A stretch of 64,000 nucleotides of DNA from Acheta domesticus (Eukaryota > Arthropoda > Insecta > Orthoptera > Gryllidae). The notes under the pieces are model-generated. The model saw only the letters and a program-made list of their open reading frames with translations, made no database searches and was not told where the DNA came from. Positions 23,177 to 34,629 of this stretch are shown piece after piece; position 1 is the first letter of the stretch; each line of letters opens with the position of its first letter. The stretch covers positions 37,503,221 through 37,567,220 of the forward strand of contig JAHLJT010009419.1 in assembly GCA_031308135.1 (NCBI GenBank), read 5' to 3'. The position numbers and the translations under genes were made by a program.

Positions 23177-23640
23177 AAATATTCCAGCTCTCTAAAGTGG
23201 CGACCATCGTATAACGAGTTTGAATTAGGACTCGGATTTTTCTATTACCAAAATTATTTTTTTCCTTGGACATTAAAAAGCTCGCAATTATTCATCCGAA
23301 TAGTGATAGTAGGAAGCTGATTTCTGCCGTATTTAAGAAAACCTAAATAGACTTCAAGTACCTAAAAACTAAATAATTTGAAATAATCTCTAGAAATGAA
23401 GTATTTTTTCCTATCTAGATCCTGTTATGTATTTTTGAATTGTTTTGTGTAGTGTTTTTTGTGTGTTTAGTTTTCGTAGAGGCATACTATTTAATGATTG
23501 TTACATTGGTAATTATTCCTTTTAACAATCGTAATATATAGAGAACTTATCAATTTATATTGGACTAGCCATCGAAAGCACCTGCCTTTATTTATTTTTA
23601 TTAATAAAAACCTAAAAAGTCGCCGTAATTATTACAAAAT
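23177..23640. repeat. Copy A of a ~470-bp dispersed direct repeat
   Basis: Aligns in the same orientation with 24187-24660. Both begin GAAAATATTCCAGCT. They share AATAATTTGAAATAATC, a GTATTTTTGAATTG...GTGTA block, GTTTTCGTA.AG and TTTTAACAATC.TA in order. The sequences upstream of the two copies differ, so the boundary is real. It is probably an ancient unclassified interspersed repeat, or a local duplication. Confidence 0.7.
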
Positions 23641-23855
23641 ATGAGAGTGATTATCCTAACATCTCGAATGGGCCTGCGTGATGATGAGAGACGGAACGGC
23701 GTTGCGGGCTCCGTTACAATTTCTTAACAACTTAGAAGTTATTACTGCCAATATTCCTAACATAACACGCATACATTTACATAAACCCACATTACCACGA
23801 TAAGCTATCGGGCATGTTTCCGCGATCTCGGAAACCATTCTGCTAGTTTATTTAG

Positions 23856-23890
23856 TGTCTTCTCCCATACTCCGTTGCTAGGAGAAGACA
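23856..23890. repeat. Hairpin, 10-bp perfect stem
   Basis: TGTCTTCTCC and GGAGAAGACA are separated by 15 bases. No T run or gene lies beside it, so no role is claimed. Confidence 0.5.
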
Positions 23891-24186
23891 ACTGACAATA
23901 ATTTTTTTTTCAGTTTTCTCTTCCCCAGTATTGCTGGAGAGGCAGGAATTTATTAATTTATTAGGGATAAAAGAACCGCAGCCGTTTTGGCTCCTGCAAT
24001 ATGGACAGGGCCTATCTTAAAAAATACCAAGTTAAAACTAACTTATATGCTATTTTATAACTAATTACGAAGCCTCTTTGCGCTGACAACGATAACCCGC
24101 TACGTTGCGCTGGGTGTGAGCGTGAGCGTGAGCGTTAAGTGAGGGTGGACTCCTGGAAACCGCGGGCGGTCGCGCGCTGCCTTCTT

Positions 24187-24660
24187 CACGAAAATATTCC
24201 AGCTTTGCTAAACTGTCGACCATCTTAGTGCATAACGTGTTTGAATTAGGGCTCATATTTGTAGTTTTTTTTGCCATTTTTGTTTGTTTCTTCCAAATCA
24301 AAAGGTTCGCATGTATTTATACGAATCGTGATGGCAGCATCCTGATTTCTACTACCTAAGTAAATCTAAATGAGATTTTACAAATGTAAAAAAATAAATA
24401 ATTTGAAATAATCGTTAGTAAAAGCCTTGAAGTCTATTTTCCGAACTACATATTTTTGTGTATTTTTGAATTGATTCGTGTATTGTTTTTTTTTTTTGTG
24501 TATTAAGTTTTCGTAAAGAAATAATATTTAATGACTCTTAGTCTTGCTTAGTTATTACTTTTAACAATCATATTAGGTAGACAACATTTCAATTTAAATT
24601 GGACTAACTATGCAAAGTATCTGACTTCTTTTCATTGTTAACAAAAACCTAAAAAACCTA
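24187..24660. repeat. Copy B of a ~470-bp dispersed direct repeat
   Basis: Partner of 23177-23640, about 1010 bp downstream in the same orientation. It is preceded by unrelated GC-rich DNA with a GTGAGC triplication at about 24116-24134. Confidence 0.7.
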
Positions 24661-24713
24661 TGATACCTATTCTGAAAATCCAAAACTCCAGGCCGTATTT
24701 AGAACACAGTAGT

Positions 24714-24962
24714 CAGGGGCGGATCCAGCCGATCCTTTGGGAGGGGGGGCATCAGATTTTCGTTAAATAATACACATATTTATTACATTGTATATTATTA
24801 TTGTAGTGTATATACAATAATATACAAAATTATTGCTTAAATAATTACATAATTATAAAATAAATAAATATTTAAATCAATTTTGCCAAATAGAAGAAGG
24901 CAGCAAACGAAAACTCTAGGCCTTGGGGGGGGAACATGCTCCCCCCCCTGGATACGCCACTG
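24714..24962. mobile_element. hAT-like MITE
   Basis: The left end is CAGGGGCGGATCCAG. The right end read inward is CAGTGGCGTATCCAGG followed by a G run, matching the widely seen hAT-type CAGNGGCGNANCCAG terminus. G-rich subterminal stretches face each other across an AT-rich centre. The flanking 8-mers (ACAGTAGT and ACACATAC) share only their first three bases, so a target duplication is not confirmed. No transposase. Confidence 0.55.
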
Positions 24963-24999
24963 ACACATACGATACCATTCCAAATGGCCTTGCCTGAAG

Positions 25000-25300
25000 A
25001 CGACTGGCGTGCTTTCAGGCGCGGCGCAGCGCGTTGAGGGCGAGGGGGCGTGGGCAGGGTGTGGGCGCCGGCGGGGGCGGTCGCGCGCCGCCTGCCAACG
25101 CGGGCGAGGGCGGCCGCGCGGAAATCCCCGCTCTGAATGCTCCTCGCAGCGGCTTCTTTGCTTGGCGATTGCCGCTCGATCGCCTCCCATCAAGACGTAC
25201 GGCCGGTTCGTGAGGGCGTTTAGGATCTTCCCCGCGCGGGGCGCCGCGTTCCGTTGCTTCAGACCCCTGCGCGCGCGGGTCAACTACTGTGAGTCACGTA
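25000..25300. other. CpG-rich island
   Basis: GC-rich block with CGCGCG steps and mixed Arg/Pro/Ala-rich open frames on both strands. The minus-strand frame (24837-25283) crosses out of the hAT-like element and is not a real gene. Confidence 0.4.
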
Positions 25301-25536
25301 CCGTTCTGCCAGGTTCACGCTTGTTGGTTTAAAAGCAGTATTTATTTTCACGGCTGTCATATTATTTTAACGTTCTCGAACCAATGGAATGTATTTTATT
25401 AAATACAATAATAGGTTACGGATTTTATAATAGCTAGGATACCCACGGCTAACTAAAACGGATTCAATAGACACACTAATAACCTAGGCGCGGGTGACAA
25501 CTGAACTCTTTTCATTCAAGAGAAAAATAATATATT

Positions 25537-25907
25537 TTCTCCGGCGGGGCGTCGTCCCAGTCGGGATGAACTCTATGCTCCCGACCAATCTCCAGACTTG
25601 CTTGGTAGTGTAGTACATGTAGCTGTGTGTGCAAGAGGAGGAAGGGTCAATGAAGAAGAAAGAAATATCCATCGTCCGTTCGTTAGAGTACTGCTCCGGA
25701 ATCCTCCAGGTATTGATTGGAGAAACTACGGAAACTACCAATCAGAACAGACGGCCTCTAGAATTCTCCTCCAGACAGTGCCTGAATTCGACCTAGCTAT
25801 CAAGTGAGGGTCGCAAATCTGCGACTCGAGGGATTCGAGCTCTAGGACTTCTGGGTCAGAGTTGCTGTAAGGACAGGGCAATGCTACTTCTCAGCTAACT
25901 CAACCCA
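25537..25907 (-). mobile_element. SINE-1 copy, reverse, 3'-truncated
   Basis: In reverse complement this matches the 36150-36704 element from its tRNA-like head (TTAGCTGAGAAGTAGC as box-A region, GAGCTCGAATCCC as box B) to about position 400 of 555. It is cut within the CGCCCCGCYGG block. It lies head-to-middle against the sense fragment that starts at 25910, so the two form an inverted pair over the shared 200 bp. Confidence 0.8.
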
Positions 25908-25909
25908 GT

Positions 25910-26262
25910 ACCCTAACAAACGGTCCATGGACCGCGCGCGATCATTCCTTTCACTTCCTCGTCCTATCCTCACTCCTTATACACACATACACTAACATGC
26001 ACCACACTACCACACATGCCGGGAGACCGGTCGGGAGCTTAAGAGCTTGTCCCAGCTGGGATGGTGCCCCGCTAGTGGGAGATACCTGGTGAGAGTAAAA
26101 CCCTGCTATTCGACGATAGGTCGACGCCAGATCTCGCCATTCAGCTGAGGAATATCACCGCCACCTCCCGAGTAAAACACGCACTACACTTACGGGACTA
26201 ATGACCTAAGTAGTTGACGCGCCCGGAATCACGAGCAATCAATCAATCAACCAACCGGTTTT
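25910..26262 (+). mobile_element. SINE-1 copy, 5'-truncated, with AATC tail
   Basis: Starts in the middle of the family sequence at CAGTACCCTAACAAA. It contains the GACCGCGCGCGATC block, the CACACTACCACACATGCCGG block and the CTTACGGGACTAATGACC block. It ends in the family's AATC tetranucleotide tail (CAATCAATCAATCAACC). Confidence 0.85.
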
Positions 26263-26399
26263 CTACTTGGATGTTGTGCACAGCAAACACCACATCTACT
26301 TGTAAACATGTATGTTTTAAAGGACTCTGCGCTTTTGCCATATCCTTCTACCTACCTTAAGTGTTTCATGCTTTTATACTGAATAACGGCTTCAGGTGT

Positions 26400-26580
26400 T
26401 ATACACAGACTTCCCGCTGGCAGGGCTTGTAAGTGCCCTGACCCTTCGCTTGCCGCTGCCGTGTGCGTTTCGGTCTCATTGCGCGTGCTCGCCGGGGCGC
26501 CTGCCCTCCCGGCGGGTGCCTGCCGGGCCGGCCTCCCCGAGGGCGAGTGGTGGAGCCGCACCCCTCGCCGCCCCGAGAGC
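26400..26580. other. CpG-rich island split by the Harbinger-like element
   Basis: GC-rich DNA stops exactly at TAA (26581-26583) and resumes at 27709 after the element, so the insertion broke an existing island. The overlapping frames are compositional. Confidence 0.5.
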
Positions 26581-26583
26581 TAA

Positions 26584-27705
26584 AGGCCCGTTCACAATGT
26601 AGACGTAAACATGTAGCGTAACGCGCAGACATGTAGCGTAACGCGCAGACATAAACTTAAACATAAGTGATAGACTGAAGCATTCACAATGTACAACATA
26701 AGCGTAAGCAAACTCTCTCGGTCTGAATCAGTGAATAACTACTGATTGACAGTGACTATTCACTGATGGTGTCAGTTATAACCCTGACACTGACAATCAG
26801 TGAATTGAACTGAACAAATCAGTGAAAATGGGGTCCACGTTTTGAATCAGTGGAACTTCACTGTTCGAATCAGTGAAACCTGTGACAACTAATTGAACGT
26901 GACTACTGAACGATCAGTGAGTGATGGTGATCACTTTTACCACTGACGACCAGTGAAATGCTGGCGGTCATTATGAAAAGGTTCGCATACTCGCTGATTG
27001 TCAGCGAAACTACACATTTCGACTGAAGATATCAGTGACTTTGGCTCTCACTGATAGAATCAGCGACAATTTCATTGATTCAGAATCAGAGAGAAGATTT
27101 TCTATTTTCTGTGGGCCATTCTAGTTACTATTTGTTGGATGTGAGAATCTATATTTTATGTATATTGAAATTTTGTTTAAAGTATGCATGTTTATATAAA
27201 CATACATAGCATATATAAACATGTACGTATGTACTGTGGCACAACAGATCTTTACGAGCCAAGGCCTACCAGCGGCGTCTCGGCCTTGAGACCATGAGTT
27301 GGCTTAGGCTAGGTTAGGTATTTTAATTTCAATAAAAAATCACACTAAATGGTACTACTATGAATATTACAACGAAACTAAACTACAAAAAGATCGTACG
27401 CTACAAAACAACGCAGAAAATCGTCGAAAATCAACCGAGCAATTTGGAAAACAAGTCTTTCGTTCGATCTATCGATTTCGATCCTATTTCGATACTCGAT
27501 ATTGAGTTAAACGTACTGTGATTGGTTCATTTCTTATTTCTGACATGAGCATAAGCACAGAAGCTTGAAGCTTGCAAGCTTTAAAGTGAACGTCTTATGC
27601 GTTATGCTTATGCGAATGCATTGTGAATGAGTCCGCTTATAAACGTTGTCCTAGCCTTTATGTTAACGCTATGCGTATGTTTATGCCTACATTGTGAATG
27701 GGCCT
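26584..27705. mobile_element. 1.1-kb Harbinger-like element, TAA duplication
   Basis: The left end AGGCCCGTTCACAATGTAGA and the right end, read inward, AGGCCCATTCACAATGTAGG differ at two positions. TAA flanks both ends (26581-26583, 27706-27708), the TWA duplication typical of PIF/Harbinger. Inside the left end a 20-bp unit (ACATGTAGCGTAACGCGCAG) is tandemly duplicated. ATTCACAATG/CATTGTGAAT recurs subterminally at about 26685 and 27618. The interior lacks a transposase and is dominated by a CAGTGA/TCACTG motif array (see 26713-27094). It is non-autonomous. Confidence 0.75.
26713..27094. repeat. CAGTGA/TCACTG motif array bounded by inverted repeats
   Basis: About twenty copies of CAGTGA, TCACTG or one-base variants occur in both orientations over some 380 bp, often as ATCAGTGA. 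The block is bounded by imperfect inverted repeats, CTCTCTCGGTCTGAATCAGT on the left and, read inward, CTCTCTGATTCTGAATCAAT on the right. It may be a separate element nested in the Harbinger-like one, or the subterminal binding-site array of that element. Confidence 0.55.
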
Positions 27706-27708
27706 TAA

Positions 27709-28220
27709 GGGCGCGGCTGCCGTGAGCGAGGGAGTGGCGCCGCGGCGCTGGAAGTCAGAGGCGGCGTGGACACGTCGGGAAAGAGAGATTCATGTAAGAA
27801 CAAGCAATTTTGACAGCTAGTGCTGCTAACATAACCGAAGGTTCTGTGGTCATTGTGTCCTTGATCCCATTGACTGTCCTTCCTCGATTCGTTCGTTTGC
27901 ATTTGGCTAACTTGTAAATGGTTTCGACGCTTCCTTTTGTGATGTCCTCGTCCGACGAAAATATAGTGCGCCACGAGAAATAATTGAAATTAGGAAGTGC
28001 AGTTCTATGTGCTCTTCTGTAAAAAAAAATATTTTTTATACACATTATATGGAATTTACTTTTTGTGTGATAAGTATTATGTTTATTTTAAAACCGCGTC
28101 TTGAATGTAATACTGGTGTACGTGTTTCTGAACAGCTGCCGCGGCGGAGGGATACTTCTCTGAATTACATGTGATGTTCACTTGTTTAGCGAACTGTCAC
28201 TTTTGCTTGTTCTTACGTGA
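27709..28220. other. Island remnant then AT-rich DNA
   Basis: The first 60 bp continue the island interrupted at 26580. The rest is AT-rich with no recognised gene. Confidence 0.35.
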
Positions 28221-30115
28221 ATTCTTCTATAGCAGGCCGGTGTGAGTAGCGGGGGCGGATTCGTTGGTAGTAGCGGGTTTTGTGGACTGGGGTAGCGTAG
28301 AAGTGTCGGTGACTGTGGGGGCATGGGGACGGCGTGGGTGGCCGCGGCGTCAGGGGTAGCGGTGATCTTGGGGAAGTCAGTAGCACAGGCGCGGGCCTGG
28401 AGCATCGGGGGCGTTAGGAGCGTCGGGATGATATTGTCATTGTGAGGGCGACGGTGATGGTACGGATGGGAGGAGTTGACCACGACGGGGACGGCTGACC
28501 GGGGTTGGGACTGGCATCAGGGATGGTGTGAGTACCATGGGCGGAAACGACTCGTATTGCGAGCGGCGGTGGCCTACCCAACTTCGGGATGGTAAAGGGC
28601 GACGGGTCGGCGGCAGCGTAGTGGCTGTGGGGGCGTCTGGGACGGTGTGGATGACGGCGTCAAGGGTAGCGGTGACGTTGGGGTAGGCGGGGGACATAGC
28701 AAGCGACAAGGACTTTTGGGATGATGGGGGTGACAGGAGCGACATTGTTGGTAGCGTCGTATGCGAGGGTAGTGTTGGTTTCAGCGGTGGCGTCATGGAG
28801 GGCAACGGAGGGAAGGAGTCCACGGTGACAGTTTTGGCGTCAGGGGGGGAGGGGGAAGGCGTCCTGGATATCAGGCGCGGCGGGGCGTTTGAGACGGCTG
28901 TTGTAGTGGGGAAACGGTGATGAAGGGAGATTAGGGAGTTGGGAGCATGGAAGGGGCGGAGGATGTGGTGAATCAGAGTGGAAGCGAGATAGTAACGGGG
29001 CGGCGAGAGTGGTAAGAGAGCGTGTAGCGTCGAGAGTGTGTGGGAGTGTCTGTGAATGTCGAGTGTGTCTGTGAGTGTCGGGAGTGTCAGAAAATGTCGG
29101 CGGTGTCTGTGAATGTCGAGTGTCTGGAAATGTGGGGGGTGTCTGGGAGTGTCGAGAGTGTCTGCAAATGCCGGGGGTGTCTGGGAGTGTTGATTGATTG
29201 ATGATTCAGAGCGCGTCTACAGAGGTCATTAATCCCGTAAATGTAGCGCGTGCTTTCCTCGGGAGGTGGCGGTGATCTTTTCCCTGCTGGATGGCGAGAT
29301 CCGGCGCCGACCTACCGTCGAAGAGCGGGGTTTCCACTAGAGGAATCTGCCGGGCAATGGCGTAGAGCTTGCTTGCGGGGGGCGTGGTAAGGTGGCGTGC
29401 TGGGTCGGGAGAGTAGTGAGTGTTTAGGAGTGTCGGGGGCATCGGCGCTTGAGGAGCAGCATCTATGGCTGTGGGGGCAGCGGTTAGAAGCGCGGTCTTC
29501 CGGTCTTCCAGGAGCGGGAAGGGCGATGAGGACGGCGCGAACAGCATAGGCAGTCAGGGCGGCCGCAACCAGGGTGAGTCACCTGGGGACGGCGCGGCGC
29601 GGACCGGGGGCAGGCATGGGGGCAAGGCACTATGGCGGCGTAGGCGTCAGGAGTGTCGGGGGGGCGTGGTCCTCGGTAGTGTGGGGAGTGTCTTGTAGGG
29701 GCGGGGGCGGCGGGGGTAGCAGGATGAGGGGAGTACGGAAGGCTTTGAGACTGTGAGGGCAGCGGGAGAGGCGTGGTCTTCCGGGACATCAGGAGCGGGA
29801 GGGCAGCGGGAGCAGCTCGGGCAGTCGCGGCGGCCGGGGTGAATCAGCGCGGGGCGGGCGTGGTAGTAAGGCGGCGTGGGCGTTGGCGTCGGCCGCGTGC
29901 GTGGGGCGTCGTGGCCAGGGGTCGTGCGCCGTGCGCCGCACGCTCATTAGTGTAATGGCGGGTCAAGCGCGCGTCGGGGCCGCGGGGCCTGGGAACGGGC
30001 GACGTGCGGCGCCGCGCGGGCGACGGCGCGGAGGTCGGGGGCTGAGGGGCCGCGGCGCGGAGGTCGCGGCGCGCGGGGTGAAGCAGGGCCCGCGGAGGTG
30101 CGTGGATTAAAGAGA
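28220..30115. repeat. 1.9-kb GC-rich region of degenerate tandem repeats
   Basis: G-rich on the plus strand. Words such as GGCGTCARGGGTAGCGGTGA recur (28346 and 28657, about 310 bp apart). CGGTCTTCC/TGGTCTTCC followed by AGGAGCGGG and GCAGTC.GGGCGGCC recurs at 29499 and 29772. The 29030-29190 part is built of roughly 18-20-bp GTGTCTGGGAGTGTCGAG-like units. A SINE-1 fragment sits inside at 29190-29350. All open frames over the region are Pro/Ser- or Gly/Val-rich and probably not coding. Confidence 0.6.
29190..29350 (-). mobile_element. SINE-1 3' fragment, reverse
   Basis: Reverse complement of the family's last ~160 bp. It starts with the tail read as TTGATTGATTGATGATTC, then the GGTCATTAATCCCGTAA and CTCGGGAGGTGGCGGTGATC blocks, and ends in the CTACCGTCGAAGAGCGGGGT block. 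It is inserted in the GC-rich repeat region. Confidence 0.8.
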
Positions 30116-31130
30116 ACATGCCTCTAATCAAGTACAAGGAATCGTAACATTAAAATGTTTAGGTTGGGGTGAATGTACGGGGTTGAGGGTGGGCAGTTAG
30201 GGCAATGTGGAGGTGTTGACGGGGAACTAGCGACAGAGACAGGGGGTGAGATTACAAGACATGAGGCTCTATTTATACTGAAAGCGAGTGTTATGAATAA
30301 ATAATATGTGGTGACGTTTGTTAGAGAGATGGTGATAAAAAATCAGGAGACATGGACCGTAGAATAAGTATAGGGATGATAGTGGTACGGTGTTGTAAAC
30401 CTTTTGCACAACAAACTACGAAAACTCGTTGACTGTTAGGTGCTGAATTGACGATCATAAATGAGTGTACATGGAACCAAGAGATGCAAAGTCGACCTCT
30501 CAGTGATAAGGTGAGAAATCTATCTGATTAATTATCCCTTATTGACAAGGCATTAAAATGATACATTTTAAAATTCCTTTCTGAAAATTTCTTACGAGAA
30601 CTTTAGGTTGATAAAAAGCTCAACATGATGATGTGGACAATTTTTGTGAAAAAATGTGAATTTAAATCACTATACGCAAGTTTGTTAACTTTTCTTTCCT
30701 TGTATCTTTCTTTTGGAACTTCACTGATGAGTTTTCAGGCGAAAATATGCAATTTTCCCATTGTCACAAGGTGTATTTGAAGCGTCCTCATTGCTCATCC
30801 TGAAATAGTGTCAGGTATAGACTTTCCTCGTACTACATTAACACTAACTCCAAAACTTTGAGTGTTTGTCTTCAACCTTGCAAAGCATTCGTTTAAAAAA
30901 GAAGCGCTTTTAACATTTGATTGCCTAAATTTTCGATGAGAATGAAAATCTTGAAACCATATTTGTAAACCTCCTTTTCTCAATTTAGTGGCGTTTTGCG
31001 CGCGGGTTGGTGCTGCAATGGGACGATCCAGCAGTGACCTATGCGAGATGCGAACTACCTCCCCAATCGTCTCATCCCTACCTTTTGCCTCCCAATACCG
31101 CAGCCAGATCCTTCCCCTCTGTGACAGTCA
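30115..31130. other. AT-rich non-coding interval
   Basis: No gene recognised. Confidence 0.4.
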
Positions 31131-31187
31131 CTGCCTCAGTCGCTATTGCTGGGCGTCGTCATGTTGCGTTTGCTCTCGGACGCTCTG

Positions 31188-31740
<553 letters not shown>

Positions 31741-31764
31741 CCACAGCCCCCGCCGACACCGCCA

Positions 31765-31799
<35 letters not shown>

Positions 31800-31859
31800 T
31801 CCACAGCCCCCGCCGACCCCGCCACCCTCGCCGCCTCCGCCGCCGCATTTACATTTTAT

Positions 31860-33385
31860 TGCTTCCACTTTGCCATTGTTCGCCACTTCAAAGCAGGCGA
31901 TACACATTCGTCGAAGTGCGCCTCCATTGTGCTGCCGCACGAAAAATCTAGTATTCAAGAAAAAACTACTGATTTGTGGCAGCGGTTTTATGTTGTTTGA
32001 TTTTCTTGTCGCGTTCCTTTAGAACTTACGACGACATTCTAAGCCATAACTATCTGTAAAATACTGTAGTCTTTTTAGTTGATTTGCTTGCGCTGTGCTC
32101 GTAAAGATTTCAGCAAAATCCATTTAGTTGACGGATCTTTACGATTTGATCTCCATGGAGTTTCGTATCAGTGAACATATTTCAACTGGAACTGCATGAT
32201 CTCAGAGTAATTAATACTAGTGAGAACCCGTGCGATTAAATCGCACGATTAGTCAAATAACCAAACTGTTTTCTGCTTAAATTCTTTTTTTGTATTCCAG
32301 CATTATAAACGACCTAACCTCACTAAGATCACTAACCTCTCATATTTCAAGATTTCTATTCAATGTAGAAAATCACGTTCACGTGCTTACACAACCTACA
32401 CTAAATTGAAACAAACAAATATTGCATTTCCCACCACCGTCCGAGTATAATTTTCTTCCGATAGATCGCGCGGCAGTCAGATATTACAGATCCCGAATTA
32501 CTACTTTTTTAATATTTAGGTATTTTTAACGCCCTTTTTCAATACGAATGTCCCATGTGCAGGTGAAAAGAAACACGATTTTTCAATCGATTGCTTCTTT
32601 ATACAGATCGGTTTCGTATGTCGCCCAATTTATTGAAAAGACCAAACAGCCCTTTGAGAAATAATATATAAGATTTCTACCGGATATAAAGCATTGTAAA
32701 AGATGTGTGTTCAATATCAGCCCCACCGAAGAATTTATAATTCTGATTAATAAATCTGCAGAATAATAGATTATAAGATCCAGGATGTATAAAAATAAAG
32801 ATCTATTTGGTGCTTCTGTGCGTTGTTCAAACATGCAGTGGTGCTTCTCCTGGAACTGCATCCATGCTTTTTAATGGCCACTGTTCCTTCCTTGTTCGCT
32901 CTTAATAAAACCATGTTAGTTTCGCGGTCTCCTGCGTAGATGCAATGACAAAAATGTTGCATGTTATTTTGCCGACTGCAACCGTCTCATGCTAAATGCC
33001 TCGTGACAATGAGCATTCCTAAGAAAACGTCTCCCATCGTCTCGTCGAGTAGCCTTCCTTGTTTTAGGGCGGCGGGTTCTGGATGGTCACATTATACGAG
33101 GAGGAGGAGGAGGATGGAAAACCTTCTGCCCGAGAAGCTCATTAAGCAGTCATGAATCACACGACGCGTTTTGAATTCTAAGTGAGAGTGAATTTTAATT
33201 ATGGTTAGTGAGAGTATGATTTAATTAATTGTCCCATTTAAATATTTTTTTAAACATGGAAATCTCCGTATATTCTTTGTTTCTTGAGTCATTCTTCATC
33301 ACTAGTTGCACTCACAGAATTGTTTGCAACCGAAACTGATTCACTTACATCCATTAGACATTTCAATTGTGACTGATGACGTGGT
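31860..33385. other. AT-rich non-coding interval
   Basis: No gene recognised. There is a short perfect palindrome, CGTGCGAT-TAA-ATCGCACG, at about 32229-32247. A minus-strand frame at 32771-32962 has slightly exon-like codons (...RETNMVLLRANKEG...) after a CTACGCAG acceptor-like word, but I recognise no family and see no clear donor. Confidence 0.35.
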
Positions 33386-33585
33386 TGGTTCTGCGCAGAG
33401 TGAACATTCGTCCACCGTATTAATATATAATCTTGCCACTGTATTATAGATGGTAATGAAAGCTGCATTCTTTTGAATCGAGTGCTGGTTCTGCACAGAG
33501 TGAACATTCGCCCACCATATTAACATATCATCTTGCCTCTGTATCATAGACGGTAATGAAAGCCGCATTCTTTTGTACCGAGCGC
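33386..33585. repeat. 100-bp tandem duplication
   Basis: The unit at 33386-33485 is repeated at 33486-33585 with roughly ten differences. Each starts TGGTTCTGC.CAGAGTGAAC and ends GCATTCTTTTG..CGAG. The second copy runs into a CpG-rich island. Similar peptides on the minus strand merely reflect the duplication. Confidence 0.88.
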
Positions 33586-34060
33586 CGCAGTGGCTCGTTG
33601 GCAAGTTGGCGCGATGCTCTTTTGTTGCGGCGGCGATTCGATGTTCCGCGCTCTTGCGCCCAGAAGTTCCGCGCTATTGATTTCTTCGCCGCTTCGGGCC
33701 TCTTCAGTCCCTCTTCACGCCTTTCGACAGCACTCGGCCCGTGATGACTCCATTGTGGAGGTTCCTGTCTGCGACGACCGCCCGTCTGGGTCAGTGTGTT
33801 GCCTCGTCTGCTGTACCCTTTCACGAACCATTACGCGTCTAATGTGTCCGACGAATGATACGTATTCTGTTTCCTCGTGGGACGTGTTGTTCTTTTTTCG
33901 GCGCTCCGAGGGCCTGTGTGCGGCGGGAGAGTCGGGACGGCGAGAAGGAAAGCGGCGCCGCGCGTCGCGGCGGCGTGTGAAGCTCGAGGCGCCTGCACTG
34001 ACCCGCCTGGCGTCGCGACGCCCGAGGAGGAAGCGGCCTCGTAATTGTTGGCGGTAGATT
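33586..34060. other. CpG-rich island
   Basis: Directly abuts the second copy of the 100-bp duplication. GC-rich with overlapping open frames on both strands (up to 155 codons, Arg/Ala/Ser-rich). No domain recognised. Confidence 0.4.
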
Positions 34061-34629
34061 ACCTGTCAAATCTCCAGCCTTCGCACAGCCACAAAGGGAG
34101 ACACTTAATGACTTGACGCTCTCGTTAAGAAAACCAAGATGTTCACTTTGCTCATTCCAGGAAGAACCCGTTATTGCTGTTCCACTTTCCGAGAAAATAG
34201 TGCAGGATTTTATGCACTTTTTAACGTATTGATTTGTATGCGGTGAATCCTTATAGTTAATCTATGATCGATCAGTAGAAAGATTTAATGCGTTTAAATG
34301 AAAAAGGAAAGTAGTAAATTTGAGGAAGAATAAAAGGACGGATATTCTTGACGAAACTTTCCTTGTTTTTTAAACCAATGATGGATTATTGATTTTTGAA
34401 TTAACAATGTAAACAAAACTGGTGAATAATGCAAAAGGAGAAGAAATAATTGTTGGAAAGTAGGGAAGCAGCTTTAAATTTTTTTGAAATTAGAATGAAT
34501 GTGCACTTAATGTGCGAACAGAATAAAAGGATAACCATCGAAGGAAATGAGGTGATATCTAAAGAATATGCGAGTAAGACTTCGCTTGAAAAGAAAAGAC
34601 AAAAAATAGAAAATTTTGAAAGGAATCAC

